Assembly (NCBI GenBank): GCA_016201065.1
Contig: JACQDL010000041.1
Span: 116,880 to 180,879, forward strand
Origin: Actinomycetota bacterium
Lineage (GTDB): Bacteria > Actinomycetota > Actinomycetes > Mycobacteriales > JACQDL01
Length of the DNA stretch: 64,000 nucleotides
Reading direction: 5' to 3'
Shown in pieces: positions 35,854 to 45,060 of the stretch (the stretch's first letter is position 1; each line of letters opens with the position of its first letter). Below the pieces are notes generated by a model. It was given only the letters and a program-made list of their open reading frames with translations, was not told the DNA's origin and did not search any database. The position numbers were made by a program, and so were the translations under genes.

Positions 35854-37029
35854 TCAGCTCAGCAGCGCCGCGTAGGTTGTGTGGATCATGGTCCGCACGC
35901 CGATCGCGAGGGCCCGCTCGTCGATGTCGAAGCTGCCGCGGTGCAGGTCCAGCATCGGGGCGCCGCCGGAGTGCACACCGAGGCGGAACAGCGCCCCGGG
36001 CACCTGGTTGAGGTACCACCCGAAATCCTCGCCGCCGAGACTCTGCGGCGTGTCGGACACGGCCGCCGCACCCAGCGCCTCGGTCACCGCGTCGCGCAGC
36101 AGGCCGACCGACTCCTCGTCGTTGACCACGGCGGGGACGCCCTGCTCGTACGCCACGTCGATCTGGACCCCGGTCGGCGTGCCGACCTGGTTGATCAGTC
36201 GGCAGATGAGGGACCCGGCCTCGTCCCAGACCGATCGGTCCAGCATCCGCACGGTGCCCCGGAGGACTCCGGTCTGCGGGATCGCGTTGGCCGCCGCGCC
36301 GGCCTCGACCACGCCCCACACCAGCGACATCGCCGCCCTCGGGTCGGCGACCCGGGACAGCAGCGCGGGGACCTGGGTGATGATCTGACCGAGCGCGTAG
36401 ACCAGGTCGGCGGTGAGGTGGGGACGCGCGGTGTGCCCCCCGCTGCCGCTGACCCGCACCTCCAGCGAGTCGCAGGCCGCCGTGATCGGACCCACCCGCA
36501 GACCGACCCGCCCCAGCTCGAGCCGCGGGTCGCAGTGCAGCGCGAAGATCCGCTCCACATCCTTCAGCCCGCCAGCGTCGATCACATCCAGCGCTCCACC
36601 CGGGATGACCTCCTCCGCCGGCTGGAAGATGCACCGGACCCGACCAGGCAGAGCTGGCGCGTGCGCGAGGGCCAGCGCCACACCGAGCAGGATCGCGGCG
36701 TGCGCGTCGTGGCCGCAGGCGTGGCACACCCCCGGGACCGTGGACCGGTAGGGCACCTCCTTGACGTCCGGTAACGCCAGCGCGTCGATGTCGGCGCGGA
36801 GCGCGACCGTCCGCCCGCCGTCGCCGACGTCGCAGACCAGCCCGGTCCCGCCGGGCAACGGTTTGGGCGACAACCCGGCGGCGGAGAGCCGCTCCATCAG
36901 GTACGCGGTGGTCTGGAGCTCGGCGCGGCTCAGCTCGGGGTGCGCGTGGATGTGGCGGCGGGTGGCGATCAGATCTGCGTCGTTCTGCTTCAGCCACGAG
37001 TCGAGCCACGCAAGTGGCCGTCGGCTCAT
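35854..37029 (-). CDS. M20-family amidohydrolase
   Basis: Metal-dependent amidohydrolase of 391 residues, like AmiA1/AmiB1 of M. tuberculosis. Metal and catalytic motifs are visible: RRHIHAHPELS, ALRADIDALAL, CHACGHDAHAAILLG, FQPAEEVIPGGA, and HTARPH in the dimerisation domain. The substrate could be N-acyl amino acids or indole conjugates. The ATG overlaps the preceding ligase stop as ATGA, so they are co-translated. Only one such gene is present where M. tuberculosis has two. Confidence 0.93.
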   Translation of the reverse strand: MSRRPLAWLDSWLKQNDADLIATRRHIHAHPELSRAELQTTAYLMERLSAAGLSPKPLPGGTGLVCDVGDGGRTVALRADIDALALPDVKEVPYRSTVPGVCHACGHDAHAAILLGVALALAHAPALPGRVRCIFQPAEEVIPGGALDVIDAGGLKDVERIFALHCDPRLELGRVGLRVGPITAACDSLEVRVSGSGGHTARPHLTADLVYALGQIITQVPALLSRVADPRAAMSLVWGVVEAGAAANAIPQTGVLRGTVRMLDRSVWDEAGSLICRLINQVGTPTGVQIDVAYEQGVPAVVNDEESVGLLRDAVTEALGAAAVSDTPQSLGGEDFGWYLNQVPGALFRLGVHSGGAPMLDLHRGSFDIDERALAIGVRTMIHTTYAALLS

Positions 37030-38162
37030 GGCTGCAGTCCGCCCCGCATCTCCTCGATCAGGCTGTCGACGACAGCGACGAGGTCGCCTGCGCTCGCGGC
37101 AGCAACGGCCCGCTGCCGCTGGTAACTGGCACCGACATCGAGAATGCGCGGCACGATCGCCAACTCCTCTTCACAGTCCAGGCGACGCGCAGTGGGCATG
37201 AGGTCGTCCACCAGCTCTAGCAGCGCCGACCGGACCGGCCGGACCGTACCGACACTGTCGACGAGGATTCGCGCGTCCAAGCCATACCGTACCGCGCGCC
37301 ACTTGTTTTCGCGGACCATCCACGCAGGCGGATCGGGCAGGGTGTAGCCCCGGTCGAGCTGGGTGTCGAGCACCTCGACCAGGCACTGGCTCAGGGCCGC
37401 GACCGCGCACACCTCGTCCAGGGTGGGCAGCCCGTCACAGACCCGCAGCTCGACGGTGCCGAAGTGGGGGTTCGGCCGGATGTCCCACCACACCTCGCGC
37501 GTCGACCGGACCGTGTTGGTCAGCAGCAGGGCCTCGACGTACTGCTCGAAATCGGACCATTGCGACATGCGGTAGGGAAGTCCGGCGGTGGGCAGGGCTT
37601 CGAAGACCTTGCTCCGGTAGGAGGCGAGGCCGGTGTCCCGCCCGATCCAGAACGGGCTGGAGGCCGACAGCGCGAGCAGGTGCGGGATGTACTGGGTCAA
37701 CGCCCCGACGATAGGCATGATCTTCTGGTCCGACCGGACCCCCACATGGACGTGCACACCGAAGATCTGGAGCTGCCGTGCCATCCACTGGTTGCGCTCG
37801 ATCAGCATCTTGTAGCGGGTGGTGTCGGTGACCTGCTGGGTGGCCCAGTCGGTGGTGGGGTGGGTGCCCGAGCAGATGACCGCGAGGCCGAGCCGGCTGG
37901 CGCTCACGGCGACCTGCTTGACGGTGTCAGCCAGGTCCTGCCTGGCCTCGGCCACCGTCGTACACACGCCGCTGTTGATCTCGACGCAGGACTGGAACAG
38001 CTCGTGCTTGGCCTTCGGGCACTCCGGGTCGGTGGCGGCCGGGATCTCCGCCAGGATCTCGTTCGAGCCCGCGCTCAGCTGCCTGGTCTGCACGTCGACG
38101 AGCTCCAGCTCCCATTCGACCCCGAGGCTGGAACGCGGTGAGGCGCTGAACTCCAGATGCAC
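37026..38162 (-). CDS. YbdK-type carboxylate-amine ligase (glutamate-cysteine ligase family 2)
   Basis: ATP-dependent ligase of 378 residues. It shows SLGVEWELELVD near the start, CVEINSGVC, VICSGTHPTTDW, GVHVHVGVRS and WWDIRPNPHFGTVELRVCDG, all typical of the GCS2/YbdK family. The family joins glutamate to cysteine or another amine, so a thiol or ergothioneine role is possible but unproven. GTG 38162 lies 7 bases after TACCGT, which supports this start rather than the long upstream frame. It overlaps the M20 gene, hinting at a synthesis/hydrolysis pair. Confidence 0.9.
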   Translation of the reverse strand: MHLEFSASPRSSLGVEWELELVDVQTRQLSAGSNEILAEIPAATDPECPKAKHELFQSCVEINSGVCTTVAEARQDLADTVKQVAVSASRLGLAVICSGTHPTTDWATQQVTDTTRYKMLIERNQWMARQLQIFGVHVHVGVRSDQKIMPIVGALTQYIPHLLALSASSPFWIGRDTGLASYRSKVFEALPTAGLPYRMSQWSDFEQYVEALLLTNTVRSTREVWWDIRPNPHFGTVELRVCDGLPTLDEVCAVAALSQCLVEVLDTQLDRGYTLPDPPAWMVRENKWRAVRYGLDARILVDSVGTVRPVRSALLELVDDLMPTARRLDCEEELAIVPRILDVGASYQRQRAVAAASAGDLVAVVDSLIEEMRGGLQP

Positions 38163-38713
38163 ATATTCGACGGTAAGCCCCAAACGCGACGGGTCGAAGA
38201 GGACAACGTCACCTTCACCCGGTCGCGAGGAAAATCCCTTCGCTCCAGCGATGCTGCGGGCGCGGGTCCTGACCCCGAGGGCCGAACGGCGCTGCCCAGG
38301 CACCGCGACCGGGGGATGGCGACCCGAGCGACCGACACAGCGTCCGGCTTTGGACGGGCCTGCCCGCCACGATGCCGTGAACGGGCAGGCCCTCTCGAGG
38401 GGAAGCCTGGGTGCCTGCCAGCTTGGCGCGAGCCAACCGGCCCGCGATTCCAAGATCTGACTGACAGTGCGCGCCGTGGCGCGGTGCGTAATAGATACCA
38501 GCATGTTATCGCCGGGCACTATCACCCTGATGGAGTCATTCCGCTCCGTAACCACCGTCGGCGTGAGGTCGCCCAACGAGTCACCGAAGGGCCCTAACCG
38601 GAACAGCGCCGCCCCGCCCCTCGCCGCCGCGACCGCCGCAGCGGCCGTGACCAGGCCATTTGCCAGCCGGCGGCAGGACCATTCGGGTGATGATCGGGCA
38701 CCGCCATGCACCG
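38163..38713. other. 551-bp spacer with a strong hairpin
   Basis: No convincing gene lies between the acyl-CoA mutase stop and the ligase start. It contains an 11-bp perfect inverted repeat, gggcctgcccg at 38356-38366 and cgggcaggccc at 38382-38392, with a 15-base loop and no T tract. A locally AT-richer patch lies near 38490-38515. The hairpin could end mutase transcription or structure the ligase upstream region. Confidence 0.55.
38170..38175 (-). promoter_or_regulatory. -10 box of the YbdK-type ligase gene
   Basis: TACCGT on the minus strand, 7 bases before GTG 38162; no SD is present. Confidence 0.55.
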
Positions 38714-40291
38714 TCAGAAGTGATCCGTCGGCCGGTATGTGCCCCAGATCTCACGCAGCGCGGCACAGACCTCGCCGACCGTCGCCTCGGCCCGCAACGC
38801 ATCCCGCATCGGGTAGAGGACGTTGTCGCTCCCCACGGCCGCCCGCCGCAGCACGTCCAGGCATCTCCGCACCTCGGCGCCGTCACGACGGGCCCGGACC
38901 GCGGCGAGCCGGACCCGCTGCTCGGCCTCGATCGCCGGGTCCACCCGCAGCGGCTCGTACCGCTCGTCGTCGGCGGAGACGAACCGGTTGACCCCCACCA
39001 CGGTCCGCTCGCCGTCCTCGATCTCGCGGGCGACCTGGTAGGCGGACCGCTCGATCTCGCCCTTCTGGAAACCCTTCTCGATCGCCGCGACCGCGCCGCC
39101 GAGGTCGGCGATCCGCCCCAGCAGGGCCTCGATCCCGGCCTCCACCTCATCGGTCATCGCCTCGACCGCGTAGGAACCGGCGAACGGGTCGACGGTGGCG
39201 GTCAGGTCGGTCTCGTAGGCGAGCACCTGCTGGGTACGCAGCGCCAGCCGGGCCGCCTTGCTGGTGGGCAGCGCGATCGCCTCATCGAAGGCGTTGGTGT
39301 GCAGCGACTGGGTGCCGCCCAGCACCGCGCCGAGCGCCTGCACCGCGACCCGGACCAGGTTCACCTCCGGCTGCTGCGCGGTGAGCTGCACGCCGGCGGT
39401 CTGGGTGTGGAAGCGGAGCATCTGCGACCGGGGGTTGGTCGCCTGGAACCGGTCCCGCATGATCCGGGCCCACACCCGCCGGGCGGCCCGGAACTTCGCC
39501 ACCTCCTCCAGCAGCGTGGTCCGGGCCACGAAGAAGAACGCGAGCCGTGGCGCGAACTCGTCCACCGCCATCCCGGCGTTGATCGCGGCCTGGACGTAGG
39601 CGATCCCGTTGGCCAGGGTGAACGCGACCTCCTGCACCGGCGTGGCCCCGGCCTCGGCCATGTGGTAGCCCGAGATCGAGATCGTGTTCCACTTCGGGAT
39701 CTCGGCCCGGCAGTAGGCGAAGGTGTCGGTCACCAGCCGCAGCGACTGCGCCGGCGGGTAGATGTAGGTGCCGCGGGCGATGTACTCCTTGAGCACGTCG
39801 TTCTGGATGGTTCCGGACAGCGCGCCGGCGGGCACCCCGGTCTGCTCGCCGTGCAGCTGGTAGAGGAGCAGCAGGACGGCGGCCGGGGAGTTGATCGTCA
39901 TCGACGTGGAGACCTCGCCGAGCGGGATGCGGTCGAAGAGGATCCGGATGTCCTCCAGGGAGTCGATGGCCACCCCCACCTTGCCGACCTCGCCGCGCGC
40001 GATCGGGTCGTCGGAGTCGTACCCCATCTGGGTGGGCAGGTCGAACGCCACGGACAACCCGTTTGTGCCAGCGGCGAGCAACTGTCGGTAGCGCTCGTTA
40101 GACTCGTGTGCGGTGCCGAATCCCGCGTACTGCCGCATCGTCCACGGCCTCGACGTGTACATCGTCGGGTAGACGCCGCGGGTGAACGGGAAGCTGCCCG
40201 GCTCACCGAGCCGGTCGGGCAACCCGGGCTGGATGTCGTCGGCTCGGTACAGCGGTGACAACGAGAACCCCGACTCGGCACTACGTCCCAT
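38714..40291 (-). CDS. Acyl-CoA mutase catalytic (large) subunit, methylmalonyl-CoA mutase family
   Basis: B12-dependent carbon-skeleton mutase subunit of 525 residues containing only the TIM-barrel substrate part. [23 protein letters not shown] and [17 protein letters not shown] are the substrate motifs, then [29 protein letters not shown] and [23 protein letters not shown]. There is no C-terminal cobalamin-binding domain (no DxHxxG), so a separate small subunit must exist elsewhere. Methylmalonyl-CoA is the natural guess next to a propionyl-CoA carboxylase, but isobutyryl-type substrates are possible. ATG 40291 follows TAGCAT by 6 bases. Confidence 0.92.
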   Translation of the reverse strand: MGRSAESGFSLSPLYRADDIQPGLPDRLGEPGSFPFTRGVYPTMYTSRPWTMRQYAGFGTAHESNERYRQLLAAGTNGLSVAFDLPTQMGYDSDDPIARGEVGKVGVAIDSLEDIRILFDRIPLGEVSTSMTINSPAAVLLLLYQLHGEQTGVPAGALSGTIQNDVLKEYIARGTYIYPPAQSLRLVTDTFAYCRAEIPKWNTISISGYHMAEAGATPVQEVAFTLANGIAYVQAAINAGMAVDEFAPRLAFFFVARTTLLEEVAKFRAARRVWARIMRDRFQATNPRSQMLRFHTQTAGVQLTAQQPEVNLVRVAVQALGAVLGGTQSLHTNAFDEAIALPTSKAARLALRTQQVLAYETDLTATVDPFAGSYAVEAMTDEVEAGIEALLGRIADLGGAVAAIEKGFQKGEIERSAYQVAREIEDGERTVVGVNRFVSADDERYEPLRVDPAIEAEQRVRLAAVRARRDGAEVRRCLDVLRRAAVGSDNVLYPMRDALRAEATVGEVCAALREIWGTYRPTDHF

Positions 40292-40297
40292 GGCCGA

Positions 40298-40303
40298 ATG
40301 CTA
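40298..40303 (-). promoter_or_regulatory. -10 box of the acyl-CoA mutase gene
   Basis: TAGCAT on the minus strand, 6 bases before ATG 40291. It is divergent from the kinase gene 56 bp away. Confidence 0.55.
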
Positions 40304-40346
40304 GGCGAGTTCACACCCGACAGGCTTTGGGGTAGGAAGGGGCATC

Positions 40347-42107
40347 ATGACTGCACCAGTCCAGGGTTCCACCCCGCAGCATCGCCTGATCGCCGGCCGG
40401 TACCGGCTCGACGACGTGCTCGGGCGTGGCGCCATGGGGGTGGTCTGGCAGGCCGAGGACACGCTGCTGCGCCGGCCGGTCGCGGTCAAGGAGGTCATCC
40501 TGCCGCTCGGCCTGTCCCCGAGCGAGCGCTCGGTGGCGTGCGAGCGCACCCTGCGCGAGGCGCGGGCCATCGCCCGGCTCGCCCACCCGAACGTCGTCAC
40601 CCTCTTCGATGTGACCGACGAGGACGGCCGGCCGTGGGTCGTGATGGAGCTCGTCCGGGCCCGCAGCCTCGCCCAGGTGGTCCGCGAGGACGGGCCGATC
40701 TCGCCGGCACATGTGGCCAGCATCGGGCTGGCCGTGTTGTCGGCCCTGGAGGCCGCCCACGCCGCCGGAATCACCCACCGTGACGTGAAGCCGGGCAACA
40801 TCCTCATCGCCGACGACGGCCGGGTGAAGCTGACCGACTTCGGGATCGCCCGCTCCGCCGACGACGCGGCCCTGACCAGCACCGGCCTGCTGCTCGGCTC
40901 GCCCTCCTACATCGCCCCCGAGGTGGTCCGCGGCCAGTCGGCCGGCCCCGGGTCCGACCTGTTCGGGCTGGGGTCGACGCTGTACGCGGCGGTGGAGGGC
41001 CGACCGCCGTTCCGCGGCGATGATCCGATCTCGACGCTGAACGCGGTCGCCAGCGAGCCCCCGGAGCCGTACAAGAAGGCCGGCGCGCTGGCCCCGGTCC
41101 TCGATGGGTTGCTGCGCAAGAACCCGGCCGAGCGGATGGCCGCTCCGGCCGCACGGCAGATGCTGCTGAAGGTGTCCCGGCAGGACGACAAGACCGTCGC
41201 ACAGGTCTCGCCGCCCACCCTGGTGGTGGGACGCCCCGCCCCGCCCGGCATGCCACCCGCGCCACGGGGCCCGGTGCCGCCGCCCGCACCGTTCCCCGCA
41301 CCGTTCCCGCAGTACGGCCCCTACCAGCCGGCCCCCGCGCCGTTCCCGGCGCGCGGGTCCTTCCAGCCGGCCCCCGCCCTGTTCCAGCCGACCGCGCCGC
41401 CCCGACCGGCCCCCTTTGCCATGTCGTACGCCGACCCCAGGGGGCCCGACCCCAGGGGCCTGGGCCTCAGCTTCGGCGGCGCGGGTGGACCGCCCGACGA
41501 CCGCAACCGGCGCACGGCGGGGGCGCTGGCCGTCGTGGGTGGCCTCGTGGTGGCCCTGCTCATCGGTGGGGTGGTGCTGATCAAGGGCGTGTCCGGCGGC
41601 AGCGCGCCTGCCCCCCGGCCGACCCGGACCAGCGGCGGCTCGTCGGGAAACAGCGGACCGGCCGGCATCCCGACCGGGTACCAGCAGTTCACCGACCCGG
41701 GCGGGCTCTACACCGTGGGCGTGCCGGACGGGTGGCGGCCACTGCCGCAACGCGTGGGCGTGATCGACGTGCACAACCCGACCAACGACGCGGAGTTCCT
41801 CCGGCTCATGGCGCAGCGCTCCGGTGCGACGGCCCTTGCCGCGCTGGAGTCGGAGGAGCCGGGGTTCGCCACGCGCTACCCCTCCTACGTCAAGGTCAGC
41901 ATGGCCACCGCGGCCTACCGCGGGTACGACGCGGCGGACTGGGAGTTCACCTTCGTCCGGAACGGTGTCCAGCGGCACGTCCTCTACCGTGCGTTCGTCC
42001 TCGGCGGTCGGCTCTTCGGCATCTACCTGTCCGCCCCCGAGGACGCCTTCGGCGATGCCCGCCGGCATTTCGACACCGCTACCACCACCTTCGTCGTCAC
42101 GAGCTGA
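40347..42107 (+). CDS. Transmembrane serine/threonine protein kinase
   Basis: PknB-like sensor kinase of 586 residues. The kinase domain (about 18-275) has GRGAMGVV, the ATP lysine in VAVKEV (48), HRDVKPGNI with catalytic Asp, DFGIAR and SPSYIAPEVV. A Pro-rich juxtamembrane region spans about 290-370, and one membrane helix lies near 391-412 (ALAVVGGLVVALLIGGVVLI). An extracellular domain of about 150 residues follows (GYQQFTDPGGLYTVGVPDGW), with no PASTA repeats. AGGAAGG precedes ATG 40347. The external ligand is unknown. FHA proteins such as that at 25.7 kb are possible downstream partners. Confidence 0.94.
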   Translation: MTAPVQGSTPQHRLIAGRYRLDDVLGRGAMGVVWQAEDTLLRRPVAVKEVILPLGLSPSERSVACERTLREARAIARLAHPNVVTLFDVTDEDGRPWVVMELVRARSLAQVVREDGPISPAHVASIGLAVLSALEAAHAAGITHRDVKPGNILIADDGRVKLTDFGIARSADDAALTSTGLLLGSPSYIAPEVVRGQSAGPGSDLFGLGSTLYAAVEGRPPFRGDDPISTLNAVASEPPEPYKKAGALAPVLDGLLRKNPAERMAAPAARQMLLKVSRQDDKTVAQVSPPTLVVGRPAPPGMPPAPRGPVPPPAPFPAPFPQYGPYQPAPAPFPARGSFQPAPALFQPTAPPRPAPFAMSYADPRGPDPRGLGLSFGGAGGPPDDRNRRTAGALAVVGGLVVALLIGGVVLIKGVSGGSAPAPRPTRTSGGSSGNSGPAGIPTGYQQFTDPGGLYTVGVPDGWRPLPQRVGVIDVHNPTNDAEFLRLMAQRSGATALAALESEEPGFATRYPSYVKVSMATAAYRGYDAADWEFTFVRNGVQRHVLYRAFVLGGRLFGIYLSAPEDAFGDARRHFDTATTTFVVTS

Positions 42108-42139
42108 GCCTCGAAATCAGGGCCTGACCTGTTGGGCCG

Positions 42140-42145
42140 TAGGCT
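42140..42145 (+). promoter_or_regulatory. -10 box of deoD, leaderless start
   Basis: TAGGCT, 7 bases before GTG 42153, with no SD. Confidence 0.6.
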
Positions 42146-42152
42146 GCGGGCC

Positions 42153-42959
42153 GTGACGAGTCACGACGATCCCCTCCCCAGCGCGACCACGGCGGCCGTG
42201 CGGGCGCTGGCGGCAGCAACCGGCAGCCCACGCCACGACATCGCCGTGGTGCTCGGTTCCGGCTGGGTGCCCGCGGCCGACGCGCTCGGCGCGGCGCAGA
42301 CCGAACTGTCCGTCACCGACCTGCCCGGCTTCGCCGCGCCGGCCGTCGCCGGCCACGCCGGTCGGGTCCGGTCGATCGACGTCGCCGGCCGCCGGGTCCT
42401 GGTGTTCCTCGGCCGCACCCACCTCTACGAGGGACGCGGCGTCGGTCCGGTCGTGCACGGCGTCCGGGTCGCCGCCGCCGCGGGCTGCCGGACGGTGATC
42501 CTCACCAACGCCGCCGGTGGACTGCGGGAGGATCTGGCCGTGGGCCAGCCGGTGCTGATCCGCGACCACCTCAACCTCACCGCCTCCTCGCCACTGGTCG
42601 GGCCGCGCTTCGTCGACCTCACGGACGCCTACTCGGCACGGCTGCGCGGGCTGGCCCGCACCGTCGACCCCTCGCTCGCCGACGGCGTGTACGCCGCGCT
42701 GCCGGGACCGCACTACGAGACCCCGGCCGAGATCCAGATGCTCCGCACGCTCGGCGCCGACCTGGTCGGGATGTCCACCGTGCTGGAGACGATCGCGGCC
42801 CGCGCCGAGGGGCGCGAGGTGCTCGGGGTGTCCCTGGTGACGAACCTGGCCGCCGGGATCACCGGGGAGCCGCTGGACCACGCCGAGGTGCTCGCCGCCG
42901 GCACGGCCGCCGCGACCCGGATGGGCGAGCTGCTCGCCCGGCTCATCGCCCAGCTCTGA
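42153..42959 (+). CDS. deoD: Purine-nucleoside phosphorylase
   Basis: Phosphorolysis of purine nucleosides for salvage. The 268 residues show [45 protein letters not shown], the substrate motif [28 protein letters not shown] and [11 protein letters not shown]. These mark the trimeric PNP family (Rv3307 type). The TAGGCT box 7 bases upstream decides for GTG 42153 over the frame-extending TTG at 42132. In M. tuberculosis pmmB follows immediately; here 9.5 kb of accessory DNA and an acyl-CoA synthetase gene intervene. Confidence 0.95.
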   Translation: MTSHDDPLPSATTAAVRALAAATGSPRHDIAVVLGSGWVPAADALGAAQTELSVTDLPGFAAPAVAGHAGRVRSIDVAGRRVLVFLGRTHLYEGRGVGPVVHGVRVAAAAGCRTVILTNAAGGLREDLAVGQPVLIRDHLNLTASSPLVGPRFVDLTDAYSARLRGLARTVDPSLADGVYAALPGPHYETPAEIQMLRTLGADLVGMSTVLETIAARAEGREVLGVSLVTNLAAGITGEPLDHAEVLAAGTAAATRMGELLARLIAQL

Positions 42960-42983
42960 CCGGACCGGTGCGGCGGCGGTCGT

Positions 42984-43961
42984 TCAGCCGAGCGTGGCTG
43001 GCAGACCGAAGGCGTGGAACAGGGCCGGGTCGCGGAAACCGGTGATGGCCGCGATGGCGCCGTCGGTGATGGTGAGCACCATCAGGCCGTAGGCCGCGGC
43101 AGGTCCGTCGGACACCGTGTCATATGCGGCGAGCGCGGGTTGGCCGTTGGCGGCGGTGACGCGCAGTGGAAGACGGTCCAGATGGCCGTCGGCGGGAACG
43201 GTGGCGAAGAAGTCGGCCACCGCGATCCGGCCGTGGAACTCGACCGGTTCGGGCGGCATGCGCAGGATCACGTCCTCGCGCAGTAGCGCGGAGAGGGCTG
43301 GTATGTCGCAGCGGTGCCACGCGTCCATGAACTGGGACACGAGGTGCTGTTCGACGGCTTCCAGGGGCCGCGGGGGCTGGCAGGCGTCGCCGGTGCGCAG
43401 GGTTGCGCGGGCGCGTTGGAGAGCGCTGTTGACCGCCGCCACGCTGGAGCCCAGCACCTCGGCGACCTCGGTGGCACTGAAGGTGAGGACGTCGCGCAGG
43501 ATGAGCACGGCGCGCTGGGTGGCTGGCAGCAGCTGCAACGCGACCACGAATGCCAGCGCGACCGACTCGCGGCGCTGGACCTCGGCTGCCGGGTCCTGCC
43601 CGGGGGCAAGCTCATCGAGCAGCCGGTCGGGGTAGGGCTCCAGCTCGGTGAGGTCGGCGACCGAGGTGGCCTGGCGGGCCCGCCGGGCCAGCACCTTGAG
43701 GCAGGTGGTGGTCGCGATCCGGTAGAGCCAGTGCCGCAGCGGAGCCCGGCCCTCGAAGCCTGGCAACGACCGCCAGGCGCGCAGGAGCACCTCCTGGCTT
43801 GCCTCCTCGGCGTCGTGGTAGGAGCCGAGCATGCGGTAGCAGTGCAGGTGGATGGCCCGCAGATGTGGGCCGACCACGGCGTGGAACGCCTCGCGGTCAC
43901 CGCTGGCGTCGGCGAGCACTCGTGCGTCCGGTTCGACCCCGGCCGACTCGATCATGCTCAC
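42984..43961 (-). CDS. ECF RNA polymerase sigma factor with C-terminal SnoaL-like domain
   Basis: SigG/TIGR02960-type sigma factor of 325 residues. Region 2 (AEEASQEVLLRAWRSLPGFEG, LRHWLYRIATTTCLK) and region 4 (LPATQRAVLILRDVLTFSATEVAEVLGSSVAAVNSALQRAR) occupy the first 200 residues. The C-terminal third is an NTF2/SnoaL-like fold (FMDAWHRCDIPALSALLREDV, RIAVADFFATVP), which in such ECF groups replaces an anti-sigma factor as a built-in regulator. It is divergent from a small SnoaL gene, a probable target. Start GTG 43961 or ATG 43955. Confidence 0.93.
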   Translation of the reverse strand: MSMIESAGVEPDARVLADASGDREAFHAVVGPHLRAIHLHCYRMLGSYHDAEEASQEVLLRAWRSLPGFEGRAPLRHWLYRIATTTCLKVLARRARQATSVADLTELEPYPDRLLDELAPGQDPAAEVQRRESVALAFVVALQLLPATQRAVLILRDVLTFSATEVAEVLGSSVAAVNSALQRARATLRTGDACQPPRPLEAVEQHLVSQFMDAWHRCDIPALSALLREDVILRMPPEPVEFHGRIAVADFFATVPADGHLDRLPLRVTAANGQPALAAYDTVSDGPAAAYGLMVLTITDGAIAAITGFRDPALFHAFGLPATLG

Positions 43962-44071
43962 CGGCGCAGCATACGGCTCCGCGAGGACAGGACCGATGAG
44001 TTCGGCGCGCGGCGGGGATCAGACGGGGTAGGCGGTCCGACATGGGACCTGACCCGACAAGGAGCCCAGGC

Positions 44072-44422
44072 ATGGATGTCCAACAGATCGCGAACCTGTA
44101 CTACGACGCGTGGCGCCTGCACGCCGGGGACATGAGCGGGGTGCCGCTGGCTGACGATCTCGCCTACACCGGTCCGGTCGCCAGCTTCGACAGTGCCGAC
44201 GGGTTCCGAGCGATGGCTGGCCAGGCCGGTGCCGGCGTGCGCAGCTGGATCGTGCGCCACCAGTTCACCGACGGAGATCTGGTCTGCTCGATCATCGACT
44301 GGGAGATGGCCCCGGTGCCGGGCGTGATGACCGCCGCCGAGGTGCTGCAGATTCGCGACGGCAAGATCGTGCGCGGCCAGACGATCTACGACGCCGAGGA
44401 GCTGCGCCGGGCCATGGCCTAG
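44072..44422 (+). CDS. SnoaL-like (NTF2-fold) small protein
   Basis: A 116-residue cone-shaped NTF2-fold protein (QQIANLYYDAWRLHAGD, DADGFRAMAGQ-like region, VRHQFTDGDLVCSIIDWEMA, IRDGKIVRGQTIYDAEELR). Such proteins are isomerases, epoxide hydrolases or ligand sensors. AAGGAG precedes ATG 44072. It stands head to head with the ECF sigma gene, so it is likely transcribed by that sigma factor; this is inference. Confidence 0.85.
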   Translation: MDVQQIANLYYDAWRLHAGDMSGVPLADDLAYTGPVASFDSADGFRAMAGQAGAGVRSWIVRHQFTDGDLVCSIIDWEMAPVPGVMTAAEVLQIRDGKIVRGQTIYDAEELRRAMA

Positions 44423-44649
44423 GCGCCTACCCAGCCACGGGCGTAGCTCGGTCCTCTCCCGACTTGGTCGTCTGGAACGGCCGCTACGCCCGTGGGCCTG
44501 GTGCAGCCGGCCCGACACGAACCCGTCCTGCTTCGGAACACCGAAGCGGCCTGGTCCCACAACGCGAGCGCCTCCTCGCGGCGCCCCTCGGGAACCTCAA
44601 ATGGATTGATCACCGTGACCACCTCGTACACGCTCACCACAACAGCCAC
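44419..44649 (-). pseudogene. Frameshifted antibiotic-biosynthesis-monooxygenase (ABM) remnant
   Basis: Starts well as an ABM-fold protein: SVYEVVTVINPFEVPEGRREEALALWDQAASVF. After VFRS the reading frame leaves the family. The expected continuation (QDGFVSGRLHQA, cf. GFVS-x-LHRA in relatives) lies in another frame beginning near 44540, which shows a one-base indel. Nothing of the C-terminal half (NVAEW region) follows. It overlaps the end of a HicA-like remnant. Non-functional. Confidence 0.72.
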
Positions 44650-44750
44650 CCTTCGCCGAACATCGGAGCGAGGTCCTTTTGGATCTGCCGCAACGTCCCG
44701 TTAGGAATGTCGCCCGCATGCTGCGCCACCGTCGTCGCGACGGCCACAGC
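44634..44750 (-). pseudogene. C-terminal fragment resembling a HicA-type toxin
   Basis: The minus frame ending at 44634 reads TTVAQHAGDIPNGTLRQIQ and then KDLAPMFGEGWLLW. The HAGDIPNGTLRQI part resembles the C-terminal end of HicA mRNA interferases (DIPxGTLRSI). No N-terminal half with the catalytic His or start codon is present upstream, where vapB begins on the other strand. Probably a remnant; assignment rests on a short motif. Confidence 0.4.
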
Positions 44751-44775
44751 CGGTCGATTCGCCGTACTTGATGTG

Positions 44776-44781
44776 TACGAT
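44776..44781 (+). promoter_or_regulatory. -10 box of vapB, leaderless start
   Basis: TACGAT, 6 bases before ATG 44788, with no SD. It decides between ATG 44782 and ATG 44788. Confidence 0.5.
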
Positions 44782-44787
44782 ATGCGC

Positions 44788-45060
44788 ATGGCGAGGGTCA
44801 ACATCACTGTCCCGGACGAGTTGTTGGGCCGAGCACGGGCGGCCGGCCTGAACGTGTCCCGGCTGGCCGCCGCGGCCCTGGCCGAAGAGCTGGACCGGCG
44901 TGCCAAGACGGCCGCGTTGGACGCCTACCTGGCCGAACTGGACGCCGAGCTGGGGCCGGTGTCCGCTCAGGAGCTGGCAGCGGCACGGGAGTGGGCCGAC
45001 CGGGCGCTGCCGAGCACCCCCACGGCGGCCGGCTCGTCGCCCCGAGCGCGCACGGCGTGA
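44788..45060 (+). CDS. vapB: Antitoxin of a VapBC-type module (ribbon-helix-helix/CcdA-like)
   Basis: A 90-residue protein. RVNITVPDELLGRARAAGLNVSRLAAAALAEEL is a ribbon-helix-helix DNA-binding domain of the CcdA/VapB type. An acidic helical tail (LAELDAELGPVSAQELAAAREWAD) probably wraps the toxin. The end overlaps the PIN toxin start as GTGA, the usual translational coupling. Autoregulation at its promoter is expected for the family. Confidence 0.87.
   Translation: MARVNITVPDELLGRARAAGLNVSRLAAAALAEELDRRAKTAALDAYLAELDAELGPVSAQELAAAREWADRALPSTPTAAGSSPRARTA

Noticed and set aside
38581..39150. 189-residue minus-strand frame overlapping the acyl-CoA mutase
   Set aside because: It is a shadow of the mutase gene in another frame; its sequence is Arg/Ser-rich without motifs.
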